Shown: positions 38,969 through 48,396, counted from the stretch's first letter. The stretch: 64,000 nucleotides of DNA from Melittangium boletus DSM 14713 (GCF_002305855.1 NZ_CP022163.1:124292-188291), one strand, 5' to 3'. A program made the numbers and translations. Notes: generated from the letters alone by a model not told the origin.

Positions 38969-39907
38969 CTACGACTTCTGGAGCGAGAGCAGTTCCTTCA
39001 CCAGCGGCGCCAGCAACGCCTGGCCTCGCAGGGCCCGCCTCCAGCGCTCGGGGATGCCCTCGATTCCATATTGGAGCCCCGCGATACCGCCCGCCACCGC
39101 CGCCGTGGTGTCCGTGTCGCGCCCGAGCGCGATTGCCGCCTTCACCACGTCCTCGTAGGAGTCGCCCGCCGCCACGCAGTCGCGCGCCGAGAGCAGGCAG
39201 TCCACCACGTACCCACTCCCCTGCCCCGCCTCCGCGGATTCCGGCCGCACCTGCCGCTCCAGCTCCTCGCGCTGCTCCATCCCCTCGGGGTACAGCACCC
39301 GGAAGGTGGCGATCGCGTCCGTCCAGGCCGTGGGCGAGCCCTCCAGGGTCCGGCGCGCCCAGAGGCAATAGAGGGCACAACACACCTGGGCCCGCATGTG
39401 TCCATGCGTCACCCGGGACTGGAGCATGGCATCGCGCGCCAGCGCCTGATCCTCGCCCCGGTGCCAGAGCACCAGGGGCAACACCCGCATCAGCGAGCCG
39501 TTGCCATTGTCCTGCTCGCCGCTCGGGCCGGCCTTCAGGGCGGGCACTCCGGCGCGCACGTTCGACAGGGCCTTCGTGGTCTGGATGCCCACGTCGAACA
39601 CCTTGGAGTCCACCGCCAGGTAGCCCCGCTCGTACCAGCTCAGGAGCCGCCGTCCGAGGTCCTCCACGTCCAGGAACTTCCGGGATTGCAGCGAGGACAG
39701 CAGGCACAGCGCGTGGGCCCCGTCATCCGACCACGTCCCGGGCGGCACCTGGGAATGCGCCCGGGAGTAGCCAGGAGGCGGCTCGAACTCGATCATCCCG
39801 CGCTCGGGAATCCGCTCGGGCGGACGGAACTCGTAGGGCACCCCCAGCGCGTCCCCGATGAGCAGGCCATAGAGCCCCCCTTCCAGCCGGTCGCGCCAGG
39901 TCGTCAT
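38969..39907 (-). CDS. ADP-ribosylglycohydrolase (DraG family)
   Basis: The 312-residue all-helical enzyme has the DraG/ARH metal-site motifs. LIGDALGVPYEF is near residues 15-26, GTWSDDGAHALCL near 57-69, and GRDTDTTAAVAGGIAGLQYG near 263-282. The aspartates in these loops bind the two Mg2+ ions. Members remove ADP-ribose from arginine, dinitrogenase reductase or other adducts. No nif genes are present, so the target is unknown. It starts 3 bases after the folD stop, so the two are co-transcribed. A weak AG-rich ribosome site lies in the end of folD. Confidence 0.9.
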   Translation of the reverse strand: MTTWRDRLEGGLYGLLIGDALGVPYEFRPPERIPERGMIEFEPPPGYSRAHSQVPPGTWSDDGAHALCLLSSLQSRKFLDVEDLGRRLLSWYERGYLAVDSKVFDVGIQTTKALSNVRAGVPALKAGPSGEQDNGNGSLMRVLPLVLWHRGEDQALARDAMLQSRVTHGHMRAQVCCALYCLWARRTLEGSPTAWTDAIATFRVLYPEGMEQREELERQVRPESAEAGQGSGYVVDCLLSARDCVAAGDSYEDVVKAAIALGRDTDTTAAVAGGIAGLQYGIEGIPERWRRALRGQALLAPLVKELLSLQKS

Positions 39908-39910
39908 GGC

Positions 39911-40759
39911 TCAGTCCCGTCCCTTCGCCGCATCGAGGGTGTTGCGCATCAGCATGGCGATCGTCATGGGCCCCACGCCACCGGGCACCGGGGTGATGAA
40001 CGAGGCGCGCTCCTGGGCGGCCGCGAACTCCACGTCCCCCTTGAGCTTGCCATCCGGCATCCGGTTCATCCCCACGTCGATGACCACCGCGCCGGGTTTG
40101 ATCCACGCGCCCTTGATGATCTCCGCCACGCCCACCGCCGCCACGACGATGTCCGCCTGGGCCACCTCGGCCGCGAGATCCGGCGTCTTGCTGTGGCACA
40201 GGGTCACCGTCGCGTTGGCCTCCAGGAGCAGCAACGCCATGGGCTTGCCCACGATGTTGCTGCGCCCCACCACCACGGCCTTCTTGCCCTCCGGATTACA
40301 GCCCACCTCGCGCAGCAGCCGCATGACGCCATAGGGCGTACACGGCCGCGGCCCCGGCTTGCCGAGCGACAGGTTGCCCGCGTTGAGCGGGTGGAAGCCG
40401 TCCGCGTCCTTCTCTGGCCGCACCGCCGAGATGATGCGCTCGGCGTTGATGTGCTTGGGCAGGGGCAGCTGCACCAGGATGCCGTGCACCGCCGGATCCT
40501 CGTTCAGCTTCTCCACCACCGACAGCAGCTCTTCCTCGGTGATGCTCGCGTCCGGATGTTCCTCCCAGGAATTGAATCCCACCTCCTCGGCCGCCTTCTT
40601 CTTGCCGTTGACGTAGATCTTCGAGGCGGGATCTTCTCCCACCCGGACCACCGTCAGCCCCGGCACCAGGCCGCGCTCGGCCTTGAGGCGTTCCACTTCC
40701 GCCTTCACCTCGGCCCGTACCCGCGCCGCCACCGCTTTTCCGTCGATCAACTGGCCCAT
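39911..40759 (-). CDS. folD: Bifunctional methylene-THF dehydrogenase / cyclohydrolase
   Basis: The 282-residue enzyme interconverts 5,10-methylene-THF and 10-formyl-THF. The catalytic lysine lies in [14 protein letters not shown] (K53, with Y49). [11 protein letters not shown] near 106-116, [10 protein letters not shown] and the NADP loop GRSNIVGKP near 167-175 are all present, as is [16 protein letters not shown] at the end. The start [11 protein letters not shown] at 40759 is chosen because the family begins there. It heads a two-gene unit with the DraG-like gene. A divergent TerB/DnaJ gene starts about 50 bases away. Confidence 0.97.
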   Translation of the reverse strand: MGQLIDGKAVAARVRAEVKAEVERLKAERGLVPGLTVVRVGEDPASKIYVNGKKKAAEEVGFNSWEEHPDASITEEELLSVVEKLNEDPAVHGILVQLPLPKHINAERIISAVRPEKDADGFHPLNAGNLSLGKPGPRPCTPYGVMRLLREVGCNPEGKKAVVVGRSNIVGKPMALLLLEANATVTLCHSKTPDLAAEVAQADIVVAAVGVAEIIKGAWIKPGAVVIDVGMNRMPDGKLKGDVEFAAAQERASFITPVPGGVGPMTIAMLMRNTLDAAKGRD

Positions 40760-40795
40760 AGCGCGCCGGACTCTATGCGAAACTGTCCACCCCCC

Positions 40796-40801
40796 AAGGA
40801 G
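40796..40801 (+). promoter_or_regulatory. Ribosome-binding site deciding the TerB/DnaJ start
   Basis: AAGGAG overlaps the first possible GTG at 40801, so that codon is unlikely to be used. TTG 40810 lies 8 bases after it and GTG 40813 lies 11 bases after it, both suitable. Confidence 0.55.
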
Positions 40802-40809
40802 TGAAGCGT

Positions 40810-41586
40810 TTGGTGGCACCAGGAAAAGTTCTCGGGGCGATGCTCGGACTGGCCGTCGGCCTGCTGATTGGCGGTCCCCTGCCCATCGTCCTGCTCATCG
40901 TCGCGGGCGTGCTCGTGGGCCACCAGGTCGACGAGCTGAACGTGCTGCCGGGCCCGGCCGTGGAGGTGCCCCGGCCCTCCCGCGTGTCCCAGGATACCGC
41001 CGCCCAGCGGCACTTCGCCCGCCACCTGTGCGCCCTCTTCATCGAGGTGGCCCGGGCGGATGGGGAGCTCGTGCGCGATGAGGTGCGCGTGGTGCGCGAG
41101 TACTTCGCCGAGCGGCTGCGCTACGGCCCCGAGGCGTTGGATCTCGTGCGCCGCTTCCTCAAGGAGCACCTGGCCCGTCCGCCCTCGCTCGAGGACTCCG
41201 CCGCCGCGTGCCGCGACGAGCTCAACGTGCCCTCCCGGCTGCTCCTGCTCGACGCGCTCTACGGCCTGGCGCTCGTGGACGGGCAGTTGCACCGCGCCGA
41301 ACAGGAGACGCTGCGCCGGGTGGCCCAGGGGCTGGGGCTGACCGAGGAGCAGCTGCGCTCCGTCACCGCGCGCCACTTCGGCGATGGCGAGGTGCACTAC
41401 ACCCGGCTGGGCCTCACCCCGGACGCGAGCGACGCGGACGTCAAGAGCGCCTTCCGGCGGCTCGCCGCCATGCACCACCCCGATCGCGTCGCCCAACTCG
41501 GCCCCGGAGCCGTCGAGGAGGCGTCCCGCCGCTTCCAGGAGATCCGCGAGGCCTACGACAAGATCCGCGGCCTGCGCGGCGGCTGA
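40810..41586 (+). CDS. TerB-like/DnaJ-domain protein (DjlA-like)
   Basis: The ~258-residue protein has an N-terminal transmembrane segment ([31 protein letters not shown]). A TerB-like helical domain follows (~residues 65-185, [42 protein letters not shown]). The C-terminal J-domain carries HPD in AAMHHPDRV (~residue 222) and [23 protein letters not shown]. Order and anchoring match DjlA, an inner-membrane cochaperone for DnaK. The start is uncertain between TTG 40810 and GTG 40813; GTG 40801 overlaps the ribosome site. It diverges from folD and converges with a Uma2-like gene after 12 bases. Confidence 0.85.
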   Translation: MVAPGKVLGAMLGLAVGLLIGGPLPIVLLIVAGVLVGHQVDELNVLPGPAVEVPRPSRVSQDTAAQRHFARHLCALFIEVARADGELVRDEVRVVREYFAERLRYGPEALDLVRRFLKEHLARPPSLEDSAAACRDELNVPSRLLLLDALYGLALVDGQLHRAEQETLRRVAQGLGLTEEQLRSVTARHFGDGEVHYTRLGLTPDASDADVKSAFRRLAAMHHPDRVAQLGPGAVEEASRRFQEIREAYDKIRGLRGG

Positions 41587-41598
41587 GCGGCAACCGAC

Positions 41599-42168
41599 TC
41601 ACTCCCGGGCGTCCGACACCTCGTTCCAGAGGTAGGCCAGCTCGAGCGCGAGCGCCTCGAAGGGCTCCACGTGAACGGGGCCCGCGCCCGAGTGCGTTTC
41701 CCGGAGGGAATAGTGTGTCCCCTCCAACCGGAACACCTCCAGGAGGCGCGCCACCGGGTCCAGGAGCCAGACATGCCTCACGCCTTCTCGGGCATACACG
41801 GGCAGCTTCACCGTCCGGTCCAGCGTCCGCGTGGAGGGCGAGAGCACCTCGCACACCCAGTCCGGCGCGAGCGTGAAGCCCACGACGTGAGGGACGCGGG
41901 CCATTCGCTCGCGGCGCCACCCCGCGAGATCCGGCACGAGCACGTCGTCCTCATAGTGGAGTTCGGGCTCGTCGAGGATGACCCAACCCCCAGGGCCGTT
42001 GCGTCCCCGGTCGAAAGGCCCCATCAACTCACCGCCCAGACGCGACGCCGCGACCGCGTGCGGCGACGCGGGCCGTGGGCTCGCGTAGAGCACTCCCGCG
42101 ATCAACTCGCCCACGACGTTGGAGGGCAGCGCCTCCAGGTCCGCGTAAGTGGCCGGTGTGCGTTTCAT
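41599..42168 (-). CDS. Uma2 family endonuclease-like protein
   Basis: The 189-residue protein is a standard Uma2 (DUF820) domain of the PD-(D/E)XK superfamily. It starts with the usual LEALPSNVVGELIAGVLYASPRPA segment. The active-site acids lie in DDVLVPDLAGWR (~85-96) and WVCEVLSPSTRTLDRTVKLPVYAREGVRHVWLLDP (~108-142). The lysine in TVKL completes the motif. Such genes are abundant in myxobacteria and cyanobacteria, and their biological role is unresolved. ATG 42168 is chosen because the domain begins right after it; two in-frame ATGs lie upstream. Confidence 0.88.
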   Translation of the reverse strand: MKRTPATYADLEALPSNVVGELIAGVLYASPRPASPHAVAASRLGGELMGPFDRGRNGPGGWVILDEPELHYEDDVLVPDLAGWRRERMARVPHVVGFTLAPDWVCEVLSPSTRTLDRTVKLPVYAREGVRHVWLLDPVARLLEVFRLEGTHYSLRETHSGAGPVHVEPFEALALELAYLWNEVSDARE

Positions 42169-42341
42169 TCCATCCCCATGTTCCCCGACGCCCGCTTCCA
42201 TTTCCATGCGAAGGGGTATACCCCTCGGGTCTGACCTTTCAGGGGGGCCCACCCCGCCTTCCCTCCAAGGTTGGCTCCGGAAGCGCCGGGAAGCAAGTCC
42301 TCTTGAACCCGGGCTCCGCCTGACGCATTAGACTTCTCATC

Positions 42342-43025
42342 ATGAGTGACCGCGGCACCCCGAAGAAGAAGAACGAGGGGTTCAACAACCCCTTCAAGGC
42401 TGCTCTCACGGACCTCAAGAAGAAGCAGGCCGAGCCGCCCAAGAAACCCCAGGCGCCTCCCCCGCCCCCCAGGCCGGCGAAGTCCAAGCGCGCCCCCGAG
42501 GAAGACGAGGCCTCCCTCTTCCTGTCCGCCATGGACGGGGTGCAGCAGGTCACCAACCGGGGCGAGGCACCCGTGCCCAACCCCCGCCTGCCGGAGATCA
42601 TCGACGAGAACGCCGAGGCGCTCGCGGAGCTGGCCGAGATGGTGGCGGGCCAGGGTGACCTCGACATTTCGAGCACCGATGAGTCCCTCGAGGGCGCGGC
42701 GCCAGGGGTCGATGCGCGGCTGCTGCGCTCGCTGCGCCGGGGGGATTTCTCCATCCAGGCCCGGCTGGATCTCCACGGCCAGACCCAGGCCGAGGCCCGC
42801 GAGGCCGTGAACCGGTTCCTCTCCGACAGCCGCCGCGCCAGCAAGCGCTGCGTGCTCATCGTCCACGGCCGAGGGCTCAACTCGCGGGATCAAATCCCCG
42901 TGCTCAAGGAGAGCCTCCGGGTGTGGCTCGGACAGAAGAGCATCGGCAAGACGGTGTTGGCGTTCGCTACCGCACGGCCCCAGGACGGCGGCACCGGGGC
43001 GGTCTACGTCCTGCTGCGCCGGTAG
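42342..43025 (+). CDS. Smr-domain protein
   Basis: The 227-residue protein has a charged, Pro/Lys-rich disordered N-terminal half (KKKQAEPPKKPQAPPPPPRPAK, acidic stretch EEDEASLF). The C-terminal ~85 residues form an Smr domain. LDLHGQTQAEAREAVNRFL (~142-160) and VLIVHGRGLNS (~170-180) are its nucleic-acid-binding/nickase motifs, and the domain ends in TGAVYVLLRR. Stand-alone Smr proteins bind DNA or RNA and are linked to ribosome rescue or recombination. It starts 37 bases before the adenosine deaminase-like gene on the same strand. There is a weak AGAC-type site before ATG 42342. Confidence 0.88.
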   Translation: MSDRGTPKKKNEGFNNPFKAALTDLKKKQAEPPKKPQAPPPPPRPAKSKRAPEEDEASLFLSAMDGVQQVTNRGEAPVPNPRLPEIIDENAEALAELAEMVAGQGDLDISSTDESLEGAAPGVDARLLRSLRRGDFSIQARLDLHGQTQAEAREAVNRFLSDSRRASKRCVLIVHGRGLNSRDQIPVLKESLRVWLGQKSIGKTVLAFATARPQDGGTGAVYVLLRR

Positions 43026-43061
43026 CTGGACGGCCGGGCGGCTCCGTGCATACATGCCGCC

Positions 43062-44057
43062 ATGGCACGTGATCTGATCGACCTCCACATCCACATGGGC
43101 AGCTCCGTGGCGCCCCATGTCCTCTGGTCCCTCGCGCACCAGCAGGGCTTCAAGCTTCCGGTGAAGGACTACTTCGAGTTCGTCGAGCTCATCACCTCCC
43201 GTCCGGGCAAGGTGGGCAGCCTCGAGGACTACCTGAAGATCCTCCACACCTGGACGGAGAAGCTGCAGAGCTCGCCCCTGGCCGTCGAGCGCTGCGTGTA
43301 CGAGATCATCGGCAAGGAGTACCGCGGCAGCCGCGTCACCCAGATGGAGCTGCGCTTCAACCCCATGAAGCGCAACCTCAACTCCGAGCTGGACCTAGAT
43401 CACATCATCCACGCGGCGCTGCGCGGCATGGACCGGGCCATGCTCGAGTACAACGTGAAGGCGGGCCTCATCTTCTGCCTCGCGCGCGAGTTCGATCACC
43501 GGCTCAACAGCATCCTGGTGGACAAGGCCATCAAGTACCGCAACCGCGGCGTGTATGGCATCGACCTGGCGGGCACGGAGACCAACGCGCTGGAGCTGGA
43601 GCCCGCGGTGGTGACGCAATACGAGGAGCTGTTCGCCCGCGCGCGCCAGGCTGGCCTCAAGTGCACCGTGCACACCGGCGAGACGCGCGGCACCGGCGCC
43701 GAGGGCGTCATGGCCGTGGTGGAGAAGCTCAAGCCCCACCGCATCGGCCACGGCATCCGCGCCGCCTACGACGAGTCCGCCATGAAGCTGTTGCGCGAGC
43801 GCGGCGTGGTGCTGGAGCTGTGCCCCACCTCCAACCTGCACACGCGCGCGGTGGAGGGCCTGGACGAGCTCAAGCACATCATGGCCACCTTCTGGGATCG
43901 GGGCGTGAAGTTCACCCTCAACACCGACGGCACCTACCTGCTGGAGACGGACATGCTGCGCGAGGTGGCCCTGGTGGAGAAGAACGGCCTGCTCACCCCG
44001 GCCCAGGTGGACCAGACGCTCGCCTGGGCGCGCCAGGCCTCCTTCATCCCCGCGTGA
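43062..44057 (+). CDS. Adenosine deaminase-like metal-dependent hydrolase
   Basis: The 331-residue protein is a TIM-barrel of the adenosine/AMP deaminase family. The zinc ligands are H9 and H11 (DLHIHMGSS), H204 in CTVHTGE with catalytic E207, and an aspartate in NTDGT near residue 289. RIGHG (~227-231) is the conserved proton-relay motif. Deamination of adenosine is likely; adenine or another purine amine is possible because the substrate loop differs from the E. coli enzyme. It is the middle gene between Smr and pyrD on the same strand, only 5 bases before pyrD. Confidence 0.9.
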   Translation: MARDLIDLHIHMGSSVAPHVLWSLAHQQGFKLPVKDYFEFVELITSRPGKVGSLEDYLKILHTWTEKLQSSPLAVERCVYEIIGKEYRGSRVTQMELRFNPMKRNLNSELDLDHIIHAALRGMDRAMLEYNVKAGLIFCLAREFDHRLNSILVDKAIKYRNRGVYGIDLAGTETNALELEPAVVTQYEELFARARQAGLKCTVHTGETRGTGAEGVMAVVEKLKPHRIGHGIRAAYDESAMKLLRERGVVLELCPTSNLHTRAVEGLDELKHIMATFWDRGVKFTLNTDGTYLLETDMLREVALVEKNGLLTPAQVDQTLAWARQASFIPA

Positions 44058-44062
44058 GCTCC

Positions 44063-45136
44063 ATGTACCGCCTCACCCGTGCCCTGCTCTTCCTCCTGTC
44101 CGCCGAGCGCGCCCACCGGCTGGGGATGCTCGCCCTGCGCTGGCTCGGACACCTCGGAGGACTGTGCCGGAGCCTGCGCGCCCGCACGCTCGCCGCGGCC
44201 ACCTACGACGCCTCCGTGACGGTGGCGGGGCTGTCGTTCGCCCACCCGGTGGCGCTCGCCGCGGGGCTCGACAAGGAGGCCGAGGCCGTGGACGGCCTGC
44301 TCGCGCTGGGTTTCTCGGCGGTGGAGGTGGGAACGCTCACCCCCCGGCCCCAGCCGGGCAACCCGCGTCCCCGCCTCTTCCGCATCCCCGAGCACCAGGC
44401 CCTCATCAATCGCATGGGCTTCAACAACCACGGGGCCACGCCCGCCGCCGCCCACCTCCGGGCCCGCACCTGGCACGCCGCGCCCGTGGGGGTGAACATC
44501 GGCAAGAACAAGGACACGCCCCTGGAGCGCGCGGTGGACGACTACGTGTCGTGCGTGGACACGCTCGCGCCCCTGGGTGACTACGTGGTGGTCAACGCGA
44601 GTTCCCCCAACACGCCCGGCCTGCGTCAGCTCCAGGAGCCCGAGCACCTCACCGCGCTGCTCCAGGCGGTGCAGGCGCGGCTCTCCCAGGTGGCGCCGGG
44701 CACCCCCCTGTTCCTCAAGATCGCCCCGGACCTCACGCCCGAGGCGGTGGACCAGGTGGTGGATGTGGCACGCGCCTGCGGGCTCGCCGGCCTCATCGCC
44801 ACCAACACCACCATCGCCCGCCCCTTCGAGCACCCGGTGGCCAAGGAAGCCGGCGGCCTGTCCGGAGCGCCCGTGCGCGAGGCGGCCAACGCCGTCATCC
44901 GCCGGGCCTATGCCCGCGGGGGTGGCACGCTCCCCATCATCGGCGTGGGCGGCGTCTTCACCGCCGCGGACGTGTACGAGAAGCTGCGCGCTGGCGCCTC
45001 GGTGGTGCAGGTGTACACGGGCTTCATCTACGAGGGGCCTGGCATGGTGCGCCGCCTGCTCGAGGGCCTGGGTCCCCTGCTCGCGCGGGATGGATTCGGC
45101 TCGGTGCGCGAGGCCATCGGCGCGGACCATCGTTGA
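44063..45136 (+). CDS. pyrD: Dihydroorotate dehydrogenase (quinone), class 2
   Basis: The 357-residue membrane-associated FMN enzyme oxidises dihydroorotate to orotate with quinone. The N-terminal helical extension (LTRALLFLLSAERAHRLGMLAL, ~residues 3-24) marks class 2. Signatures present are ALAAGLDKEAEAVDGL, MGFNNHGATPAA, VNIGKNKDTP, VVNASSPNTPGLRQLQ with the class 2 catalytic serine, and GVGGVFTAADVYEKLRAGASVVQVYTGF near the end. ATG 44063 is 5 bases after the deaminase stop, so the two are co-transcribed. Confidence 0.96.
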   Translation: MYRLTRALLFLLSAERAHRLGMLALRWLGHLGGLCRSLRARTLAAATYDASVTVAGLSFAHPVALAAGLDKEAEAVDGLLALGFSAVEVGTLTPRPQPGNPRPRLFRIPEHQALINRMGFNNHGATPAAAHLRARTWHAAPVGVNIGKNKDTPLERAVDDYVSCVDTLAPLGDYVVVNASSPNTPGLRQLQEPEHLTALLQAVQARLSQVAPGTPLFLKIAPDLTPEAVDQVVDVARACGLAGLIATNTTIARPFEHPVAKEAGGLSGAPVREAANAVIRRAYARGGGTLPIIGVGGVFTAADVYEKLRAGASVVQVYTGFIYEGPGMVRRLLEGLGPLLARDGFGSVREAIGADHR

Positions 45137-45143
45137 GAAAACA

Positions 45144-45184
45144 GGGCGCTCGCCGAAGCCTTGGAGTCCCTCCGGCGAGCGCCC
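45144..45184. terminator. Strong bidirectional terminator hairpin
   Basis: GGGCGCTCGCCG at 45144-45155 pairs perfectly over 12 bases with CGGCGAGCGCCC at 45173-45184, with a 17-base loop. On the minus strand the stem is followed by TGTTTTCTC, a good U tract, so it mainly ends the gene at 45192-45899. It also faces the pyrD stop at 45136. Confidence 0.85.
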
Positions 45185-45191
45185 GCGCGGC

Positions 45192-45899
45192 CTACTTCGA
45201 AACCTCCTCGGACTGAATGTCGAGCGCGCCGCTCACGGTGCTCACGTCCACCTGGTTCTCACCATTTCCGTAGCGCTGTTCAGCGGAGCCCAAGGTCACT
45301 CCCCGCCCGTTGAACTTGCCTCCGACCGAGGCGTACTCCACCTGGGCACCCGCGCCACGCGGCAGCTTGAGCTTCACGTTCCCAGCCACGGTGCTCACCT
45401 CGGTGCGCGCGAGCGCGTCGGGCAGCAGGTCCACCTGCCCATTCACCGTGCTCACCTCCAGCTTGCCGCGAGAGCCGCGCACCGAGATGTCTCCATCCAC
45501 GGCGGCCAGTTCCTGCTTGCCCGTCACGCCGGAGACCTTGATCGGAGCCGCCACGGCGCTCACGTCCAGCTCCGCTGCCCGGGGCACCTTCACCACGAGG
45601 TGGACGGCCGGCGGGTTGCTGCACGAGTTGAAGGACGACTTCTTGGAGTCGGAGCACGGGCCACAGCACACCTGGATGTCCACCTCGCCGTCCCCCTCCT
45701 TCTCGATCCGCAGCGAGCTCTTCACGTCCGCCCCGTCCTCGCCTCGGGCCTCCACCGACACCGTCTTGCCCTCCACGCCTTCCACCTGGATGGAGCCCTT
45801 GACGTTGGAGATGTTCACCTCGGGAGTGCCAGTCGTCTCCCCGCTCCACGTGTATGAAGCGGGAGCGGCGGCCAGAACCAGGAGCAGGGTGGAAATCAT
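45192..45899 (-). CDS. Exported DUF4097-like beta-helical adhesin-type protein
   Basis: The 235-residue protein has a short signal peptide (MISTLLLVLAAAPAS). A solenoid of strands follows, with the DUF4097-like pattern (V-x-V-SxVNGxVDLLP, VSTVAGNVKLKLPR, VSTVSGALDIQS). A cysteine-rich loop around residues 78-95 (CCGPCSDSKKSSFNSCS) is unusual for the family and may form disulfides. It is probably periplasmic or surface-exposed. Its role is unknown. It is followed by a strong terminator and lies downstream of the polysaccharide genes on the same strand, with 63 bases between. Confidence 0.82.
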   Translation of the reverse strand: MISTLLLVLAAAPASYTWSGETTGTPEVNISNVKGSIQVEGVEGKTVSVEARGEDGADVKSSLRIEKEGDGEVDIQVCCGPCSDSKKSSFNSCSNPPAVHLVVKVPRAAELDVSAVAAPIKVSGVTGKQELAAVDGDISVRGSRGKLEVSTVNGQVDLLPDALARTEVSTVAGNVKLKLPRGAGAQVEYASVGGKFNGRGVTLGSAEQRYGNGENQVDVSTVSGALDIQSEEVSK

Positions 45900-45962
45900 G
45901 GGGGGAGTCCTCGTGAAGGAAGGCGGTGTCCGTCTTCCCTACGAGCCTCCGCGGCGACGATT

Positions 45963-47111
45963 TCATCCGCCTCGCGTCACGCGGCGGTACAGCTCGTCAT
46001 GCCGACGCACCAGGCGCGTGAGCGACAGCTCCCGCTCCACGAAGGCGCGTGCCTGGGCGCCCATGCGCCGGCCAAGTTCCCGGTCTCCCAGCAAGGTGAG
46101 GAATGCCTGGCTCAAGGCCTCGGGACGCAGCGGGGGCACCACCAGACCGCGCTCGCCATCCGCCACCAGCTCCGGGTTGCCGCCCACGTCCGTCACCACC
46201 ATGGGCAGCCCCGCCGCCATGCCCTCCATCACCGCGTTGGACATGCCCTCCGCGCTGGAGCACAGCACGCCGAAGTCCGCCTGGGCGTAGATGGCGGGCA
46301 CGTCCGCCCGGTGTTTGAGGAAGTGCACCCGATCCGCGACCCCCAACGTGCCCGCGAGCGCCTCCAGCTCCGGCCGCCTCGGCCCATCACCCACGAGGAA
46401 GGCGTGCAACGCGGGACCCGCGCGGCGCACCGTCGCCAGCGCGCGCAGCAGATCCTCCTGCCGCTTCACCGGGTGGTTCATGTTCGCCACGTGCACCACC
46501 ACGGGCGCGCCTCCCGTGTCCGGCAACGGCGCCTTCAACCCCTCGTGCATGCGCTGCTTGAAGCGCGCCAGATCCAGGCCGTTGGGAATGACGGAGATCT
46601 TCTCCGCGGGAATGCCCTCCTCCTGAATCAACATCCGGCGGATGGCCTCGGCGTTGCCCACCACGTGGTCCGCCATGTGGGTGAGGCCCTGGAGCAGCTT
46701 GCGCCGCGCCTTGCCATGCCAGTGCGCCAGATCCAACCGCCCGACGATGACCTTGGCCCCGGCCAGCTTCGCCGCGGGCACCGCCAGCACCGTCGCGTAG
46801 AAGTCGTGCACGTGGACGAGCTCCACCCGCTCCTGCTTGAGCCAGCGCGCCATGCGCAGCACCTGCGTGAGCGTGTTGGGACTGGCGAGCGAGCCCTTGA
46901 GCGAGAACTCCTCCGGGGTGATGCCCATCTTGCGGATGGGCTCCATGAGCGGCCCCACCGCGTCCAAGACGCACACCTGCACGCGGTAGCTCGACGGCAG
47001 GCCGCGCAGCAACTCCACCACCTGCACCTCGGTGCCGCCGAAGTAGAAGGACTTGGTGAACTGCACCATGCGGAGGGGCGCCTCCGCCATCCGAGCGTCC
47101 TCACGTCGCAT
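45963..47111 (-). CDS. Glycosyltransferase family 4
   Basis: The 382-residue protein is a GT-B fold glycosyltransferase of the GT4 type. The N-terminal acceptor domain holds FTKSFYFGGTEVQVVELLRGL (~18-38) and VHVHDFYATVLAVPAAK. The C-terminal donor domain has HVANMNHPVKRQEDLLRAL, FLVGDGPRRPELEAL and CSSAEGMSNAVMEGMAAGLPMVVTDVGGNPEL (~285-316). The latter carries the E-x7-E signature. It overlaps the upstream ligase-like gene by 11 bases. The pair likely acts in O-antigen or exopolysaccharide synthesis. Start 47111 is used; ATG 47090 is another option. Confidence 0.9.
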   Translation of the reverse strand: MRREDARMAEAPLRMVQFTKSFYFGGTEVQVVELLRGLPSSYRVQVCVLDAVGPLMEPIRKMGITPEEFSLKGSLASPNTLTQVLRMARWLKQERVELVHVHDFYATVLAVPAAKLAGAKVIVGRLDLAHWHGKARRKLLQGLTHMADHVVGNAEAIRRMLIQEEGIPAEKISVIPNGLDLARFKQRMHEGLKAPLPDTGGAPVVVHVANMNHPVKRQEDLLRALATVRRAGPALHAFLVGDGPRRPELEALAGTLGVADRVHFLKHRADVPAIYAQADFGVLCSSAEGMSNAVMEGMAAGLPMVVTDVGGNPELVADGERGLVVPPLRPEALSQAFLTLLGDRELGRRMGAQARAFVERELSLTRLVRRHDELYRRVTRGG

Positions 47112-48396
47112 GGTTGCCGCCCTCCCAGCCGCCGCTCGTCAGCAAGGCCTGCCGCTTCTCCGCCTGCTCGCGCTCCGTCACCCGGGCCTCGAAGCCCTGG
47201 GCGATGCGCTGGGCGCTCGCCGCGAGTCCGAAGAGGACGTACAGGTGCGCGGAGAGGATGTAGCCGGAGAACAGGTCGCAGATGAGGTAGCCCGTCATGG
47301 AGGCCGCGAGGCCCCGGGCGATCCACCCCATGCGCGAGTCTCTCGAGGCCTCGAAGGCACCTCCCGTGGCGCTGCCGGCGAACACCAGGAAGAAGAGCAG
47401 CCCCACCCAGCCCAGCTCCCCGATGACGTCCAGGAAGATGTTGTGCGCCACGTAGGCGCGCGTGGCCTCGGGCGGCGCGTACAGCGGCCAGGCGAAGCGG
47501 AACGAGCCCGCGCCCACGCCGAGCAGCGGCTTGTCCAGGCTGATGCGCGACGTCACCTGCCAGGCGTAGACGCGGCCCATGGCCGAGGCGTCCTGGTGGA
47601 ACGTCGTCACCGTCTCGTTGCGCTCCCAGAACGTCTTGGGCGCGAAGATGACGAAGCCCAGCGCCAGCGCGATGCCCAGGAAGACCGAGCGCATCCGCTT
47701 CTTCTCGCGAAGGGCCCACACCGCCATGGCCACCGACAGACCGATGAAGCCGCCACGCGAGTAGGTGAAGACGATGGCCACCGCCGCCATGACGATGGAC
47801 ACCAGGCACACCGAGCGCCACAGCCAGCCCGTCTCCTTGCGCGCGACGAAAGCGACCGCCAGCGGCACGATGATGGCCAGGTTCATGGCCGAGCGGTTCG
47901 GGTCCGCGTAGACCTCCACCCAGTGCGCGCGGTAGCCCTCGACGAGCGTCTCGGCCGTGCCGGTGAAGTGCTCGTGGATGACGCCGTAGGACGTCACGAT
48001 GGAGCCGAGCACCACCGCGCCACACACCGCCGCCAGCCGCTTGGGCGTGGTGATGACGTTGACCAGCGTCAGGTAGATGGCCGTGAGCTTGAAGAGCTCG
48101 ATGGCCGTGAAGCGGGACACCTCGGGGTTCACCGACCAGGCCACCGACGCCATCGCCAGCGCCGAGAAGCACAGGAGCGCGCCCCCGCGAATCCCATCGA
48201 AGTACAGCGGTTCGGCGCGTCCCACCCGCCGCAACGCCATGAACCCCGCGGCCAATCCCGAGGTCAACAGCGCCAGCCGCAGGGGAGCCAGCGCGGGGAA
48301 CCACACCTGGGGCAGCACGTACATCAGCGCCGCGAAGGTGGTCAGCGCGTAGAACGCCACCACGTCCCGGCGTTCCGCTTTATCGCCCAACTCCAT
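47101..48396 (-). CDS. O-antigen ligase/polymerase-like membrane protein
   Basis: The 431-residue protein has about 10-12 hydrophobic segments and a large periplasmic loop. The loop carries the Wzy_C motif region KPLLGVGAGSFRFAWPLYAPPEATRAYVAHNIFLDVIGELGWVGLLFFL (~300-348). HN in AHNIFLDVIGELG and the preceding GVGAGSF are typical for WaaL/Wzy-type proteins. It would ligate or polymerise lipid-linked sugars at the inner membrane. GGAGG lies a few bases before ATG 48396. Its stop overlaps the glycosyltransferase start by 11 bases, indicating coupled expression. Confidence 0.88.
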   Translation of the reverse strand: MELGDKAERRDVVAFYALTTFAALMYVLPQVWFPALAPLRLALLTSGLAAGFMALRRVGRAEPLYFDGIRGGALLCFSALAMASVAWSVNPEVSRFTAIELFKLTAIYLTLVNVITTPKRLAAVCGAVVLGSIVTSYGVIHEHFTGTAETLVEGYRAHWVEVYADPNRSAMNLAIIVPLAVAFVARKETGWLWRSVCLVSIVMAAVAIVFTYSRGGFIGLSVAMAVWALREKKRMRSVFLGIALALGFVIFAPKTFWERNETVTTFHQDASAMGRVYAWQVTSRISLDKPLLGVGAGSFRFAWPLYAPPEATRAYVAHNIFLDVIGELGWVGLLFFLVFAGSATGGAFEASRDSRMGWIARGLAASMTGYLICDLFSGYILSAHLYVLFGLAASAQRIAQGFEARVTEREQAEKRQALLTSGGWEGGNHAT

